From Streptomyces sp. CA-278952 (GTDB lineage: Bacteria > Actinomycetota > Actinomycetes > Streptomycetales > Streptomycetaceae): DNA of 64,000 nucleotides. Both the position numbers and the translations under genes were made by a program. The notes under the pieces are model-generated. The model was not told where the DNA came from, searched no databases, and was given only the letters and a program-made list of their open reading frames with translations. Positions 37,388-45,559 of this stretch are shown here, piece by piece (position 1 is the first letter of the stretch; the number at the start of each line of letters is the position of its first letter). Location of the stretch: positions 6,014,001 to 6,078,000 of the forward strand of contig NZ_CP112880.1 of NCBI RefSeq assembly GCF_028747205.1, in the 5' to 3' direction.

Positions 37388-39079
37388 TTACGGCCTTCGG
37401 AAGCCCGTCCCCGTCTTGCGTCCCAGATGCCCCATGTCCACCAGGTCGTACAGCGAGCGGGCCGCGTCGAAGTCCTCGGTCCTGAAGGTCTCGTGCAGCC
37501 GCTGGAGTATCGCGAGTGACACGTCGAGCCCCACCGTGTCCAGCAGCGCGAACGGACCCAGCGGGAACCCCAGCAGCGACTCGACGGCGGTGTCGAGCTC
37601 TTCCACGCCGAGGGACCCGCTGAGTTCCAGGGTGCGAACGGCGTGGTTCAGATAGGGGAACAGGAGGAAGTTGACGATGAACCCGGTCCGGTCGGTGCAG
37701 TCGACGGCGGTCTTGCCGAGGCGCTCGCAGAGGGCGTGCGCGGTGGCGTGGGCCGCGTCGTTCGTCGCCTCGGTGCGCACGACCTCGACCAGGCGCATCA
37801 CCTGAGCCGGGTTGAAGAAGTGCATGCCGATGACGTCTTCGGGCCGGTCCGTGGCGGCTGCGCACTCGGCGACGGAAAGACTGGACGTGCTGGTCGCCAG
37901 CACCGCTCCGGGGCGGCACACCTTGTCGAGCTGCTCGAAGACCGAGCGCTTGACGGAGATGTCCTCGGCCACCGCTTCGATGACGAGGTCGCAGTCGGCG
38001 AGGGCGGTGAGGTCGTGGTCGGTCCGGACACGGGCGAGCGCCGAGCGAGCTGCCTCGGGGTCGAGCCGGCCGCGCTTGACAGCTCGCTCAAGAGACGAAC
38101 CGATGGCCTCACGCGCGGATTCGGCGCGTTCGGCGGTACGTCCCGTCAGGGTGCTCTCCACACCGGCGAGTGCCAGCGCGTGCGCGATGCCACGCGCCAT
38201 GGTGCCGGTACCCACGATGCCCACGTGCCCGACGGCCGGGACCTGACCCGAGGGACGGCCTCGCGGATCGGGCACGACGCGCCGACCGGCCTCGTCGTAG
38301 GCGTGGTAGCCCTGCCCGCTCTTGCGTCCCAGCCGGTCGCCCGCGATCATCCGCTCCAGCGACAGAGGCGGGCGGTAGTGGTCGAGGCCGGTACGCCGGT
38401 GCAGGTCGTCGAGCTCTCTGTACACCGTGTCGACGCCGACGGCATCCACCATTTCGAGAGGGCCGGCGGGCAGACCGCACCCGAGCCGCATCGCGGTGTC
38501 GATGTCCTCGGCCGACGCGTAGCCCTCTTCGTGCAGGGCGACGGCTCGACGGAGATAGGGGAGGAGCAACGTCCGTGCGACGGGCGCGTCGACACCCGGG
38601 GGAGCCACTGCGAGTCCGAGGAGCGACAGCAGATCCTCGGCTGCCGAAACCGTCTCGGGCGCGGTCAGCGTGGTGCGAACGAGTCCGGCTCCCGCCCGCG
38701 GGGACAGGGGCAGGGCGAAGCGCAGTCCCACGAGGTGGGCCGGCCGCCCGGACGCGATGGCGAGTGCGGGGACCGACAGTGAGGCCGTCGTCGTCACCAG
38801 CACGGTGGCACGCGGACAGACCTCACCCAGTCGGCGCAGTACGTCCCTTTTGACGTCGGCACGCTCAGACACGGCTTCGATGACCACGTCGGCCGCGCCG
38901 AGGCGCTCGAACCGGTCGCTCACCTCCGCTGTGCCCGCCCGCGTGCGCGCTCTTTCGACGACGGCCGGATCGCTGTCGACACCGATCACCCGCGTACCGC
39001 CCGCGTCGAGGGCGCGCAGCAGACCGTGCCCCAATGAGCCGAGGCCGACTATGCCGACCACCATGCGTTGCTGTACCAC
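37388..39079 (-). CDS. Fused tandem 3-hydroxyacyl-CoA dehydrogenase (ethylmalonyl-CoA supply)
   Basis: This 563-aa protein is two tandem copies of a short 3-hydroxyacyl-CoA dehydrogenase. The first copy (about 1-285) has the Rossmann motif 'GIVGLGSLGHGLLRAL', but its catalytic-His position is Arg120 ('GLRFALPL'). The second (about 286-563) has 'GIVGTGTMARGIAHALALAG', 'STSSLSV', His420 in 'GMHFFNPAQVM' and 'GFIVNFLLFPYLNHAV', and looks active. It probably oxidises/reduces acetoacetyl/3-hydroxybutyryl-CoA to feed the crotonyl-CoA carboxylase/reductase gene just upstream in the operon. The start is GTG 39079 (GAGGGGA upstream); ATG 39064 is the alternative. Confidence 0.87.
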   Translation of the reverse strand: MVQQRMVVGIVGLGSLGHGLLRALDAGGTRVIGVDSDPAVVERARTRAGTAEVSDRFERLGAADVVIEAVSERADVKRDVLRRLGEVCPRATVLVTTTASLSVPALAIASGRPAHLVGLRFALPLSPRAGAGLVRTTLTAPETVSAAEDLLSLLGLAVAPPGVDAPVARTLLLPYLRRAVALHEEGYASAEDIDTAMRLGCGLPAGPLEMVDAVGVDTVYRELDDLHRRTGLDHYRPPLSLERMIAGDRLGRKSGQGYHAYDEAGRRVVPDPRGRPSGQVPAVGHVGIVGTGTMARGIAHALALAGVESTLTGRTAERAESAREAIGSSLERAVKRGRLDPEAARSALARVRTDHDLTALADCDLVIEAVAEDISVKRSVFEQLDKVCRPGAVLATSTSSLSVAECAAATDRPEDVIGMHFFNPAQVMRLVEVVRTEATNDAAHATAHALCERLGKTAVDCTDRTGFIVNFLLFPYLNHAVRTLELSGSLGVEELDTAVESLLGFPLGPFALLDTVGLDVSLAILQRLHETFRTEDFDAARSLYDLVDMGHLGRKTGTGFRRP

Positions 39080-39196
39080 GCTCTGAGTCCCCTCACGTTC
39101 AGGAATCGATTGCTGGGCAGGCGGCGGTCACGCACGGAAACGACGTCGACGCCTCCTGCCGCGACAAGCCCGCGACCGCAACGCCGCCGGGCGGGG

Positions 39197-40579
39197 TCAG
39201 CGCCCCTCGGGCGCCGTCCCGGTCGCACCGCCGTACGTTCCGGGGGCTGCGCGGAAGCGGTTGATGGCGTCGAGGTGCTCGGCTCGCAACGTGTGATTGC
39301 GGACGCCCGTGCCTTCTTCGGGGGCGAGGGCGAGGACACCGATCTTGCCCTGGTGCACGTTGTGGTGGACGTCCCACGCCGCCCGGCCGGTGTCGGCGAG
39401 GTGGTACGTCCTGGACAGGGTCGGGTGGATCCTGCCCTTGGTGATGAGGCGGTTGGCCTCCCACGCCTCGCGGTAGTTGGCGAAGTGCGAACCGACGATG
39501 CGCTTGAGGGACATCCACAGGTACCGGTTGTCGTACTCGTGCAGATATCCGGAGGTGGACGCGCAGGTCACGATGGTGCCACCCTTGCGCGTGACGTAGA
39601 CGCTGGCGCCGAAGGTCTCGCGGCCGGGATGCTCGAACACCACGTCGACATCCTCACCGCCGGTGAGTTCGCGGATGCGCGCGCCGAACCGCTTCCACTC
39701 CTTGGGGTTCTGTGTCCGCTCGTCCTTCCAGAACTGGAAGCCCTCCGCGTTGCGGTCGATGACCGCGGTGGCGCCCATGGCCCGGCACAGCTCGGCCTTC
39801 CGCGCACTGGACACCACACAGACCGGGTTGGCGCCCCCCGCCAGGGCCAACTGCGTCGCATAGGAACCCAGGCCGCCGCTCGCTCCCCAGATGAGGACGT
39901 TGTCGCCCTGCTTCATGCCTGCTCCGTTGCGGGAGACCAGCTGACGGTAGGCGGTCGAGTTGACCAGTCCCGAGCTGGCCGCCTCTTCCCAGGTCAGGTG
40001 CTCCGGCTTCGGCATCAGTTGATTTGCCCTGACGAGCGAGATCTCGGCAAGGCCGCCGAAGTTGGTCTCGTAGCCCCAGATCCGCTGCTCGGGATCGAGC
40101 ATCGTGTCGTTGTGGCCGTCCGAACCCTCCAGGTCCACCGACAGGCAGTGCGCCACGACCCGGTCGCCGGGCCGCCACCGCCGTACGCCGGGGCCGGTGC
40201 GCAGTACGACACCGGCGACATCGGATCCGATGGCGTGGTAGTCCCGGTCGTGCCGTGCGGCCGAGCCGCCGGTCCGTGCGTACCGTTCCAGCAGCGCGAA
40301 GGTGGACACAGGTGTTCCGAGTGCGCTCCACACGGTGTTGTAGTTGATGGCACTCGCCATGACCGCGATCAGCACCTCGCCGACCTCGGGCTCCGGAGTG
40401 GGCACGTCCGCGAGGTGGACGGACTTCGTCGTATCACGTTCCCGCAGCGGTATGCCGTCGAATATGTCGCGCTCGTCACGGAACAGTACGGCGGCCTTGT
40501 GGGACTCGGGAATTTCCAGTGCGGCGAAGTCTTCAGTGACGGCGTCGGGAGACTCGACCACCTCAAGGATGTGCTGCAT
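39197..40579 (-). CDS. ccr: Crotonyl-CoA carboxylase/reductase
   Basis: This 460-aa medium-chain dehydrogenase converts crotonyl-CoA, CO2 and NADPH to ethylmalonyl-CoA, an extender unit for polyketides. It has the family layout: 'AINYNTVWSALGTPVSTF' early, 'IWGYETNFGGLAEISLV', the NADP site 'LIWGASGGLGSYATQLALAGG', and 'IVGSHFANYREAWEANRL' whose His helps bind CO2. The start is ATG 40579 behind AGAAAGG. The dehydrogenase gene at 37388-39079 follows it on the same strand, forming an ethylmalonyl-CoA operon transcribed away from the PKS. Confidence 0.95.
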   Translation of the reverse strand: MQHILEVVESPDAVTEDFAALEIPESHKAAVLFRDERDIFDGIPLRERDTTKSVHLADVPTPEPEVGEVLIAVMASAINYNTVWSALGTPVSTFALLERYARTGGSAARHDRDYHAIGSDVAGVVLRTGPGVRRWRPGDRVVAHCLSVDLEGSDGHNDTMLDPEQRIWGYETNFGGLAEISLVRANQLMPKPEHLTWEEAASSGLVNSTAYRQLVSRNGAGMKQGDNVLIWGASGGLGSYATQLALAGGANPVCVVSSARKAELCRAMGATAVIDRNAEGFQFWKDERTQNPKEWKRFGARIRELTGGEDVDVVFEHPGRETFGASVYVTRKGGTIVTCASTSGYLHEYDNRYLWMSLKRIVGSHFANYREAWEANRLITKGRIHPTLSRTYHLADTGRAAWDVHHNVHQGKIGVLALAPEEGTGVRNHTLRAEHLDAINRFRAAPGTYGGATGTAPEGR

Positions 40580-41302
40580 CGCGGACCTTTCTTCGAGCTT
40601 CGGCCAGGCTGGGGACGGGTGACGACTGCGGGGACATGTCGCATGCCCAGGCGTCTTTTACTCGGCGATGCGGTGCGGCCCGGAAGCGCGCGGTGCGCCG
40701 GTGTCGTCACCGTACGGAGTGGTAGGCGTTGATGACGCGTCGCTTGTCGAGGCGAGCAGTTCCGCCGCCGCGATCCTGTTTGTAAGGGAACTCGCAAAAA
40801 AAGGGGACGCCCGCCGGACACGCCGGTCGGAGAGGAAGAGAAAAGCCGCGTTACGAAGAAGCGGCACACGGGTGTTCTTGCTACACGCCGGGCTAGGCTA
40901 GCAGCGGATAGCGACCGTGAACAAGCACGGTTCTCGCGGATGTATGTATACGTCGTTTGCGGAGAGTGATCAGGGAAAAACTGGAGGGCCAACGGTTCAT
41001 CCCGAGTCGACTCCTGAAACCCTCCGTCCACGCAATCCTGTCGGTGTGCACCGTCGCGACGACGGTACGGCGTGGCACCTTACTACCCGCGGATGCCCAC
41101 GGGATGTCCAATGCTTCTGGTTTCCGGCGTTTCTGCTCTCATTCCCTGTCGGGCATGCCGCGGGCAGGGGGCGCGACCATGCGGCAGGTGAAGAACTGCG
41201 CCAGCATGCCAAATCTCGCCGGAGGTCTTGGTGGCTCGTCCCTACGTTCCCCCCAGGAATACTCCTTACGCTCTGAAGAGTGGCTAACTTGAGGAGTCGG
41301 TT
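40580..41302. other. Long intergenic region, 723 bp
   Basis: No ORF here has convincing codon bias. Local composition is less GC-rich than the flanks, with an A7 run at 40796-40802. The motif TGTATGTATACGTCG at 40941-40955 recurs upstream of the LuxR gene at 41982. The divergent promoters of ccr and the flavin reductase must lie here. Confidence 0.6.
40941..40955 (+). promoter_or_regulatory. Shared upstream motif, copy 1
   Basis: TGTATGTATACGTCG matches the copy at 41982-41996 at 13 of 15 positions. It is about 360 bp upstream of the flavin reductase and about 360 bp from ccr. It may be an operator of a cluster regulator; that is inference. Confidence 0.4.
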
Positions 41303-41881
41303 ATGGGTTCCCCGTTCGGTGCGATGGATTTCCGGCGCACTCTTGGACAGCTCCCGACCGGGGTAACGGTGATCACCACCGTGGGGTCCTACGGGCAGCC
41401 TGCCGGCATGGCGTGCAATTCCTTCATGTCGGTGTCGCTGGACCCCCCGCTGGTCCTGCTCTGCGTCGGAAACACGTCATCGACGCTGATTGATCTTCAG
41501 CGGAGTGGTAGGTTTTGCGCCAATATTCTGGCCAGCAGCCAGGCTCAGCTGTGCCGACAGTTCTCGGTCAAGGGCATCGACCGGTTCGCCGGCGTCCCGT
41601 GGACCGAGTCCGAGGCGGGACCGGAACTCACCGAGTCGATCGCCTGGGTGTCGTGTGCGATCGAGTCCGAGCAGGACGCCGGCGATCACGTCGTCATCAT
41701 CGCCAGGGTGACCGGACTGCGGGTGAATGAGGACGAGCCCGCGCCGCTGGTGTTCCATCGCGGCAGATTCGGTTCGCTCTCCGAGGCCTCGGAGCCGCTG
41801 GCGGCGACCGGCGCGGCGCCCCGGCCCGTGACCGGCGGCGGTGTACGCACTCCGTCGGGCTCACCGGGGACGGTTCTCTGA
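41303..41881 (+). CDS. Flavin reductase family protein
   Basis: This 192-aa protein belongs to the FMN-binding split-barrel reductases (HpaC/DIM6-NTAB type). It has 'FRRTLGQLPTGVTVITTVG', 'GMACNSFMSVSLDPPLVLLC' and 'FCANILASSQAQLCRQFS', and a later 'GDHVVIIARVTGL' with 'LVFHRGRFG'. Such enzymes supply reduced FMN or FAD to a partner monooxygenase, but no monooxygenase gene lies in this window. The start ATG 41303 is preceded by TTGAGGAG. It sits inside the PKS region, between ccr and the LuxR gene, so it probably serves a tailoring oxygenase encoded further along. Confidence 0.87.
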   Translation: MGSPFGAMDFRRTLGQLPTGVTVITTVGSYGQPAGMACNSFMSVSLDPPLVLLCVGNTSSTLIDLQRSGRFCANILASSQAQLCRQFSVKGIDRFAGVPWTESEAGPELTESIAWVSCAIESEQDAGDHVVIIARVTGLRVNEDEPAPLVFHRGRFGSLSEASEPLAATGAAPRPVTGGGVRTPSGSPGTVL

Positions 41882-41981
41882 GGAGCTTTGCGCACGTAGG
41901 TGTCGCCGCCGGCCCTCCCTGCCCGGCCGGCGGGCTCCCGCAACCGGCGCCCGATGCCCATTAGGGTTCGTTTCCGGCATT

Positions 41982-41996
41982 TGTATGTAAACGTTG
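41982..41996 (+). promoter_or_regulatory. Shared upstream motif, copy 2
   Basis: TGTATGTAAACGTTG lies about 70 bp upstream of the preferred LuxR start and is near-identical to the motif at 40941. Autoregulation by the LuxR protein is one explanation. Confidence 0.4.
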
Positions 41997-42062
41997 AATT
42001 TCGCTCGGGTATCATTCGCGGCAAGTGAGCGGAAAGAATTCAAAGTTTACTGGGGGGCGGCT

Positions 42063-43055
42063 TTGTTCTTTTCCAGGCCGAGTGTCGGAGTTCTTGAAGT
42101 TTATGAGTGGAGTTTGGGTAGGGACGGCTTCTCTGTCGAGGAAGTCGCGAAAGGGCTGGGCTTCGACAGCCTGGACGAGACCGAGGAGATCGTCGCCGAG
42201 CTCGTGGACCTCCGGCTTGTGGAGAGGTCTCGCGACCGGAACGACGTCCGTTACGTTCCGGTTGATCCAGGTCCCGCCTCGTCCCGCCTCCTGACCAGAA
42301 GTGAACTGGATCTGCTCGAGGGGAAGACGGCCATGGGTCGGCTTCAGAGCGACCTTGCGCGCATATCCGTGCTGTTCCAGTCGAGCAAGTTCGGCAGCCG
42401 GAGTTCGAATTCATTCGACATCGTGAAATCCCGAGAGAGCGCAGCACTGCTTCTCTCCGAAGCGGCAGCCAACAGCTCCCGGGAAGTCCTCTGTATGAAA
42501 CCGGGGAGCGCATGGTCGACCGAAGGGTTCGGCGAGGGGCAGGATCCGGGGCTCACGACGCTCGACCCCGGCGTGTATCTGCGTGTCCTGTACCAGCACA
42601 CCGTCCGGTTCGAGTCGACGTTCCGTGGGCATGCGGCGAAGCTCACCGAATCCGGCGCGGAGGTGCGGACCGCGGGAGCGCTCATCGGCAGCCTCTTCAT
42701 CTTCGACCGGACCACGGCTTACGTCCTCCTGGACGACGAGGAGGGCGGTGCCGTGGTCGTCCACGAAAGTTCGCTCGTCAACTTCTTCTTCTCCTGTTTC
42801 GAGCATGTCTGGGCGACGGCCAAGGAGGTCGACAACCGCCGGCCCGAAGCGGAGGTCGTCGGCCGTGACATGAAGCAGGAGATCGTCAGGATGCTCATCT
42901 CCGGTGTCAAGGACGAGGCCATCGCCCGGCGTCTCGGGGTATCGGTGCGCACCTGCCGCAAACACATAGGTGAGGTCATGCGGATGTTCGGCGCGACGAG
43001 CCGGTTCCAGTTCGGCTATCTGGTCAAGGAAGCCAACCTCGACGAGGACCTGTAG
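42063..43055 (+). CDS. LuxR-family pathway regulator with TrmB-like N terminus
   Basis: The product is about 330 residues. The N-terminal part 'SVGVLEVYEWSLGRDGFSVEEVAKGLGF' and 'DETEEIVAELVDLRLVERSRD' is a TrmB-like winged helix. The middle (about 110-265) is an unassigned sensory-like domain. The C-terminal HTH 'MKQEIVRMLISGVKDEAIARRLG' then 'VSVRTCRKHIGEVMRMFGA' is LuxR-type. The start is uncertain: TTG 42063 has a G-run upstream and gives 'FFSRPSVGVLEVYEW', whereas TTG 41994 gives 23 more residues but no ribosome-binding site. There is no AAA/NB-ARC part, so it is not a LAL protein. It likely activates the PKS cluster. Confidence 0.83.
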   Translation: MFFSRPSVGVLEVYEWSLGRDGFSVEEVAKGLGFDSLDETEEIVAELVDLRLVERSRDRNDVRYVPVDPGPASSRLLTRSELDLLEGKTAMGRLQSDLARISVLFQSSKFGSRSSNSFDIVKSRESAALLLSEAAANSSREVLCMKPGSAWSTEGFGEGQDPGLTTLDPGVYLRVLYQHTVRFESTFRGHAAKLTESGAEVRTAGALIGSLFIFDRTTAYVLLDDEEGGAVVVHESSLVNFFFSCFEHVWATAKEVDNRRPEAEVVGRDMKQEIVRMLISGVKDEAIARRLGVSVRTCRKHIGEVMRMFGATSRFQFGYLVKEANLDEDL

Positions 43056-43737
43056 CGGCCTGCTTCCGCCCGCTCCGTCGTCGTGCCCCGTCGCCGGAGC
43101 CGGCTTTTCGGCGGGTGGTCACCCCGGCCACCCGCCGCTCCCCTGTGTTCGCCCGTGTTCGCGGTGGGTGGAGCGGCTTCCCCTGCCCCCATGCTGCCCC
43201 ATGGAACGCGTCGAGCGTGCTTCATCAAGTGGAAGTGCAGCTTGTGGAGCGCTTGCAGGCTGGATCCTGGCGTGTTTCTGGCGCATGCTTTTAGCCATTG
43301 GACTGTTAGTGGAGATCCAGTGGTTCGACATTTGCCGGACGCTATTGGGGGGCGTATCGACATGAGTCAGTCCCGGTCATTCGGTTAACCGGGGCAGTGC
43401 ATTCCGCGACCACGGCGACGGGGCGTGTTGCACAGAAGGACACCTGTTCGAAACAATTGCGGATTAGGCTCCTCGGAGCCGAGCCTCTCGAAAAAAATCC
43501 CGGTGTACACAGTTTGTGGTCGCTGCTGTGACGGCTGCATTCATGTCGGCGTGATAGTGGATTTGATTCTGTGGTCGCATTCACGTCGGGCGCGACTCTG
43601 CACTGCCGGACAATCTCCATCCGAAATCTTTCCGAACGTAAAGCTGAGGTAGTTATGAGCGGGTCTGTCGTTCGTGACATCAGTCGGGGGCCGATACAGC
43701 CCTCCCCTGTTCAGGGACGGCCGGGTGTGGTCGGCCG
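43056..43737. other. Long intergenic region upstream of the methoxymalonyl operon, 682 bp
   Basis: No ORF here shows Streptomyces codon bias. Parts are relatively AT-rich. An imperfect direct repeat, TGCATTCATGTCGGCG at 43537-43552 and CGCATTCACGTCGGGCG at 43577-43593, is spaced by 40 bp, which is of interest because SARP proteins bind direct repeats. The promoter of the operon starting at 43738 should be here. Confidence 0.55.
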
Positions 43738-44598
43738 ATGACGGACAACAAGGGTGCGCCGCGACTCGCGGTGTTCGGCGCAGGAGTCATGGGCATCGGC
43801 ATCGCGACCCTCGCCGTCGGGCGAGGAGTGCCGGTCACGCTGGTGGATGTGGACCAGGCGCGCCTGGACACGGCACCGCAGCGCGTGCGGAGCGAGCTCA
43901 GACTCGCTCACATGATGGGAGCGCTACCACGGGGCGGACCGATCGGTGAGTTGCAGCTCGCCGGATCGTCCGTGGCCGCGGCGGACGCGACCTGGGTGAT
44001 CGAGGCGATCACCGAGGTCGCCGACCTCAAGGCCAAGGTGCACGGGGAGATCGCCGCCGCGGTCGCGCCCGGAACGCTGCGTGTCACCAACACCTCGTCC
44101 ATCCCCGTCGGCGAACTCGCCGACCAGGTCCCATCCCCCGAGGACCTGGTCGGCGTCCACTTCATGAATCCGCCGTACCTCATCGGCACCCTCGAGGTGA
44201 TCCGCGGTCCGCGCACCGGCGATGCGGCGATGTCCTCCGTCCGCGAGCTCCTGTCCACCCTGGACAGGAAGGGGGTCGTGGTCGGCGACGGACCGGGCTT
44301 CGTCACCAGCCGCGTACTGCACCGGATGATCAACGACGCGGCCAACGTCGTCGAGGAGGGCCGGGCCACCGTCGAGGACGTCGACGCCCTGATGGAAGGC
44401 TGCCTCGGACACCCGACGGGTCCGCTGCGGACCGCCGACCTGATCGGGATCGACAACCTCGTCGACTCCCTCCTGGTCCTGCACGAGCGCACCGGGGACG
44501 AGAGCTGCCGCCCGAGCGAACTGCTGCTGCGCAAGGTCGCCGAAGGCAACCACGGCCGCAAGACCGGCCGCGGTTTCTACGAGTACGGAGCCCACTGA
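43738..44598 (+). CDS. 3-hydroxyacyl-CoA dehydrogenase-like protein for methoxymalonyl-ACP (FkbK-like)
   Basis: This 286-aa protein has the Rossmann motif 'LAVFGAGVMGIGIATLAVGRG', then 'TNTSSIPVGEL', 'GVHFMNPPYLIGTLEVI' (catalytic His) and 'GFVTSRVLHRMINDAANVV'. It oxidises the hydroxyl of glyceryl-ACP in methoxymalonyl-ACP synthesis. Its partners follow directly: O-methyltransferase, ACP, acyl-CoA dehydrogenase and FkbH. The start is ATG 43738; the stop overlaps the next start by one base (TGATG). Confidence 0.9.
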   Translation: MTDNKGAPRLAVFGAGVMGIGIATLAVGRGVPVTLVDVDQARLDTAPQRVRSELRLAHMMGALPRGGPIGELQLAGSSVAAADATWVIEAITEVADLKAKVHGEIAAAVAPGTLRVTNTSSIPVGELADQVPSPEDLVGVHFMNPPYLIGTLEVIRGPRTGDAAMSSVRELLSTLDRKGVVVGDGPGFVTSRVLHRMINDAANVVEEGRATVEDVDALMEGCLGHPTGPLRTADLIGIDNLVDSLLVLHERTGDESCRPSELLLRKVAEGNHGRKTGRGFYEYGAH

Positions 44599-45287
44599 TG
44601 GCCGGCCAGGTGGAAGTCGACGAGAGCCTGCTCGACTACGTGCGGTCGGTGTCCCTGCGGGACGACGAGATTCTCCGCGACCTGGTCGCCGAGACGGCGT
44701 TCATGCCGGCGCTGAACGCCATGGTGACCATGCCCGAGGAAGGGCAACTGCTCGCCATGCTGGTCCGGTTGACCGGCGCGTCCCGGGTGCTGGAGGTCGG
44801 CACGTTCACCGGCTACAGCACGCTGTGCATGGCGCGTGCGCTGCCGCCCGGCGGGCGGATCATCACCTGCGACATCAGTGAGCGCTGGACCAAGGTGGCG
44901 CGGCGGTACTGGGAGCGCGCCGGCGTCTCCGACCGGATCGAACTGCGGCTCGGGGACGGCTCGGAGACCATGGGGACCCTGATCTCCGAGCACGGACCGG
45001 AGACCTTCGACCTGGTCTTCATCGACGCCGACAAACAGAGCTACGCGCGTTACTACGAAGAGGCGCTCACCCACCTGCGCCCCGGCGGCCTGATCGTGCT
45101 CGACAACACGCTCTACTTCGGCCGGGTCGTCGACCCGGACGCGGACGATCCCGACACCCGGGCCATCCGCGAACTCAACGCCTCGCTTCTCGACGACGAC
45201 AGGGTGGAACTGTCCCTCCTTGTCATGGCGGACGGCATCACGTTGCTGCGCAAGAACACAGTGGACCAAGAAGGGGACCTCTCATGA
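44598..45287 (+). CDS. Methoxymalonyl-ACP O-methyltransferase (FkbG-like)
   Basis: This 229-aa class I SAM methyltransferase of the catechol O-methyltransferase fold has SAM-binding 'RVLEVGTFTGYSTLCMARAL' and 'IITCDISERWTKVARRYWERAG'. It also has the metal/acidic 'VFIDADKQSYARYYEEAL' with 'LIVLDNTLYFGRVVD'. In the FkbG family it methylates the 2-hydroxyl of hydroxymalonyl-ACP. It overlaps the gene before by 1 bp and the ACP gene after by 4 bp (ATGA), so translation is coupled. It is unlikely to be a tailoring enzyme because it is inside the operon. Confidence 0.92.
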   Translation: MAGQVEVDESLLDYVRSVSLRDDEILRDLVAETAFMPALNAMVTMPEEGQLLAMLVRLTGASRVLEVGTFTGYSTLCMARALPPGGRIITCDISERWTKVARRYWERAGVSDRIELRLGDGSETMGTLISEHGPETFDLVFIDADKQSYARYYEEALTHLRPGGLIVLDNTLYFGRVVDPDADDPDTRAIRELNASLLDDDRVELSLLVMADGITLLRKNTVDQEGDLS

Positions 45288-45559
45288 CCGACTCGGCAAT
45301 CGACCTTCCGGTGGCCGCCATCGAGCAGCGCATCGGGGAGTTTCTTGAGTCGAAGACCAAGATGACCTGGGAGCCGGAGGTGGACCTGTTCGCCTCGGGC
45401 GCGGTCTCCTCGCTCTTCGCGATGGAACTGGTCGTGTTCGTGGAGAGCACGTTCGGCGTCACCGTGGAGGGCCCGGACCTCGCCATGGACAACTTCCGTA
45501 CGGTGCGGACCATGAGCACCCTGGTGACACGGCTGCGCAGTGGTGTCGAGAGTGCTTGA
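45284..45559 (+). CDS. Discrete acyl carrier protein for methoxymalonate (FkbJ-like)
   Basis: This 91-aa ACP has the phosphopantetheine attachment Ser in 'SGAVSSLFAMELVVFVE' (either Ser in the pair; the GAxSS context is usual for FkbJ-type ACPs rather than the LGxDS of PKS ACPs). It carries glyceryl- to methoxymalonyl groups between the enzymes of the pathway and delivers them to a PKS acyltransferase. The start ATG 45284 overlaps the methyltransferase stop. The stop overlaps the beginning of the next gene. Confidence 0.9.
   Translation: MTDSAIDLPVAAIEQRIGEFLESKTKMTWEPEVDLFASGAVSSLFAMELVVFVESTFGVTVEGPDLAMDNFRTVRTMSTLVTRLRSGVESA

Noticed and set aside
40917..41276. A 119-aa plus-strand ORF before the flavin reductase
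   Set aside because: It lacks Streptomyces codon bias and any recognisable domain, and it covers a region with promoter-like composition.
43083..43388. A 101-aa plus-strand ORF after the LuxR gene
   Set aside because: No coding bias, no convincing ribosome-binding site, and odd residue composition; treated as intergenic.
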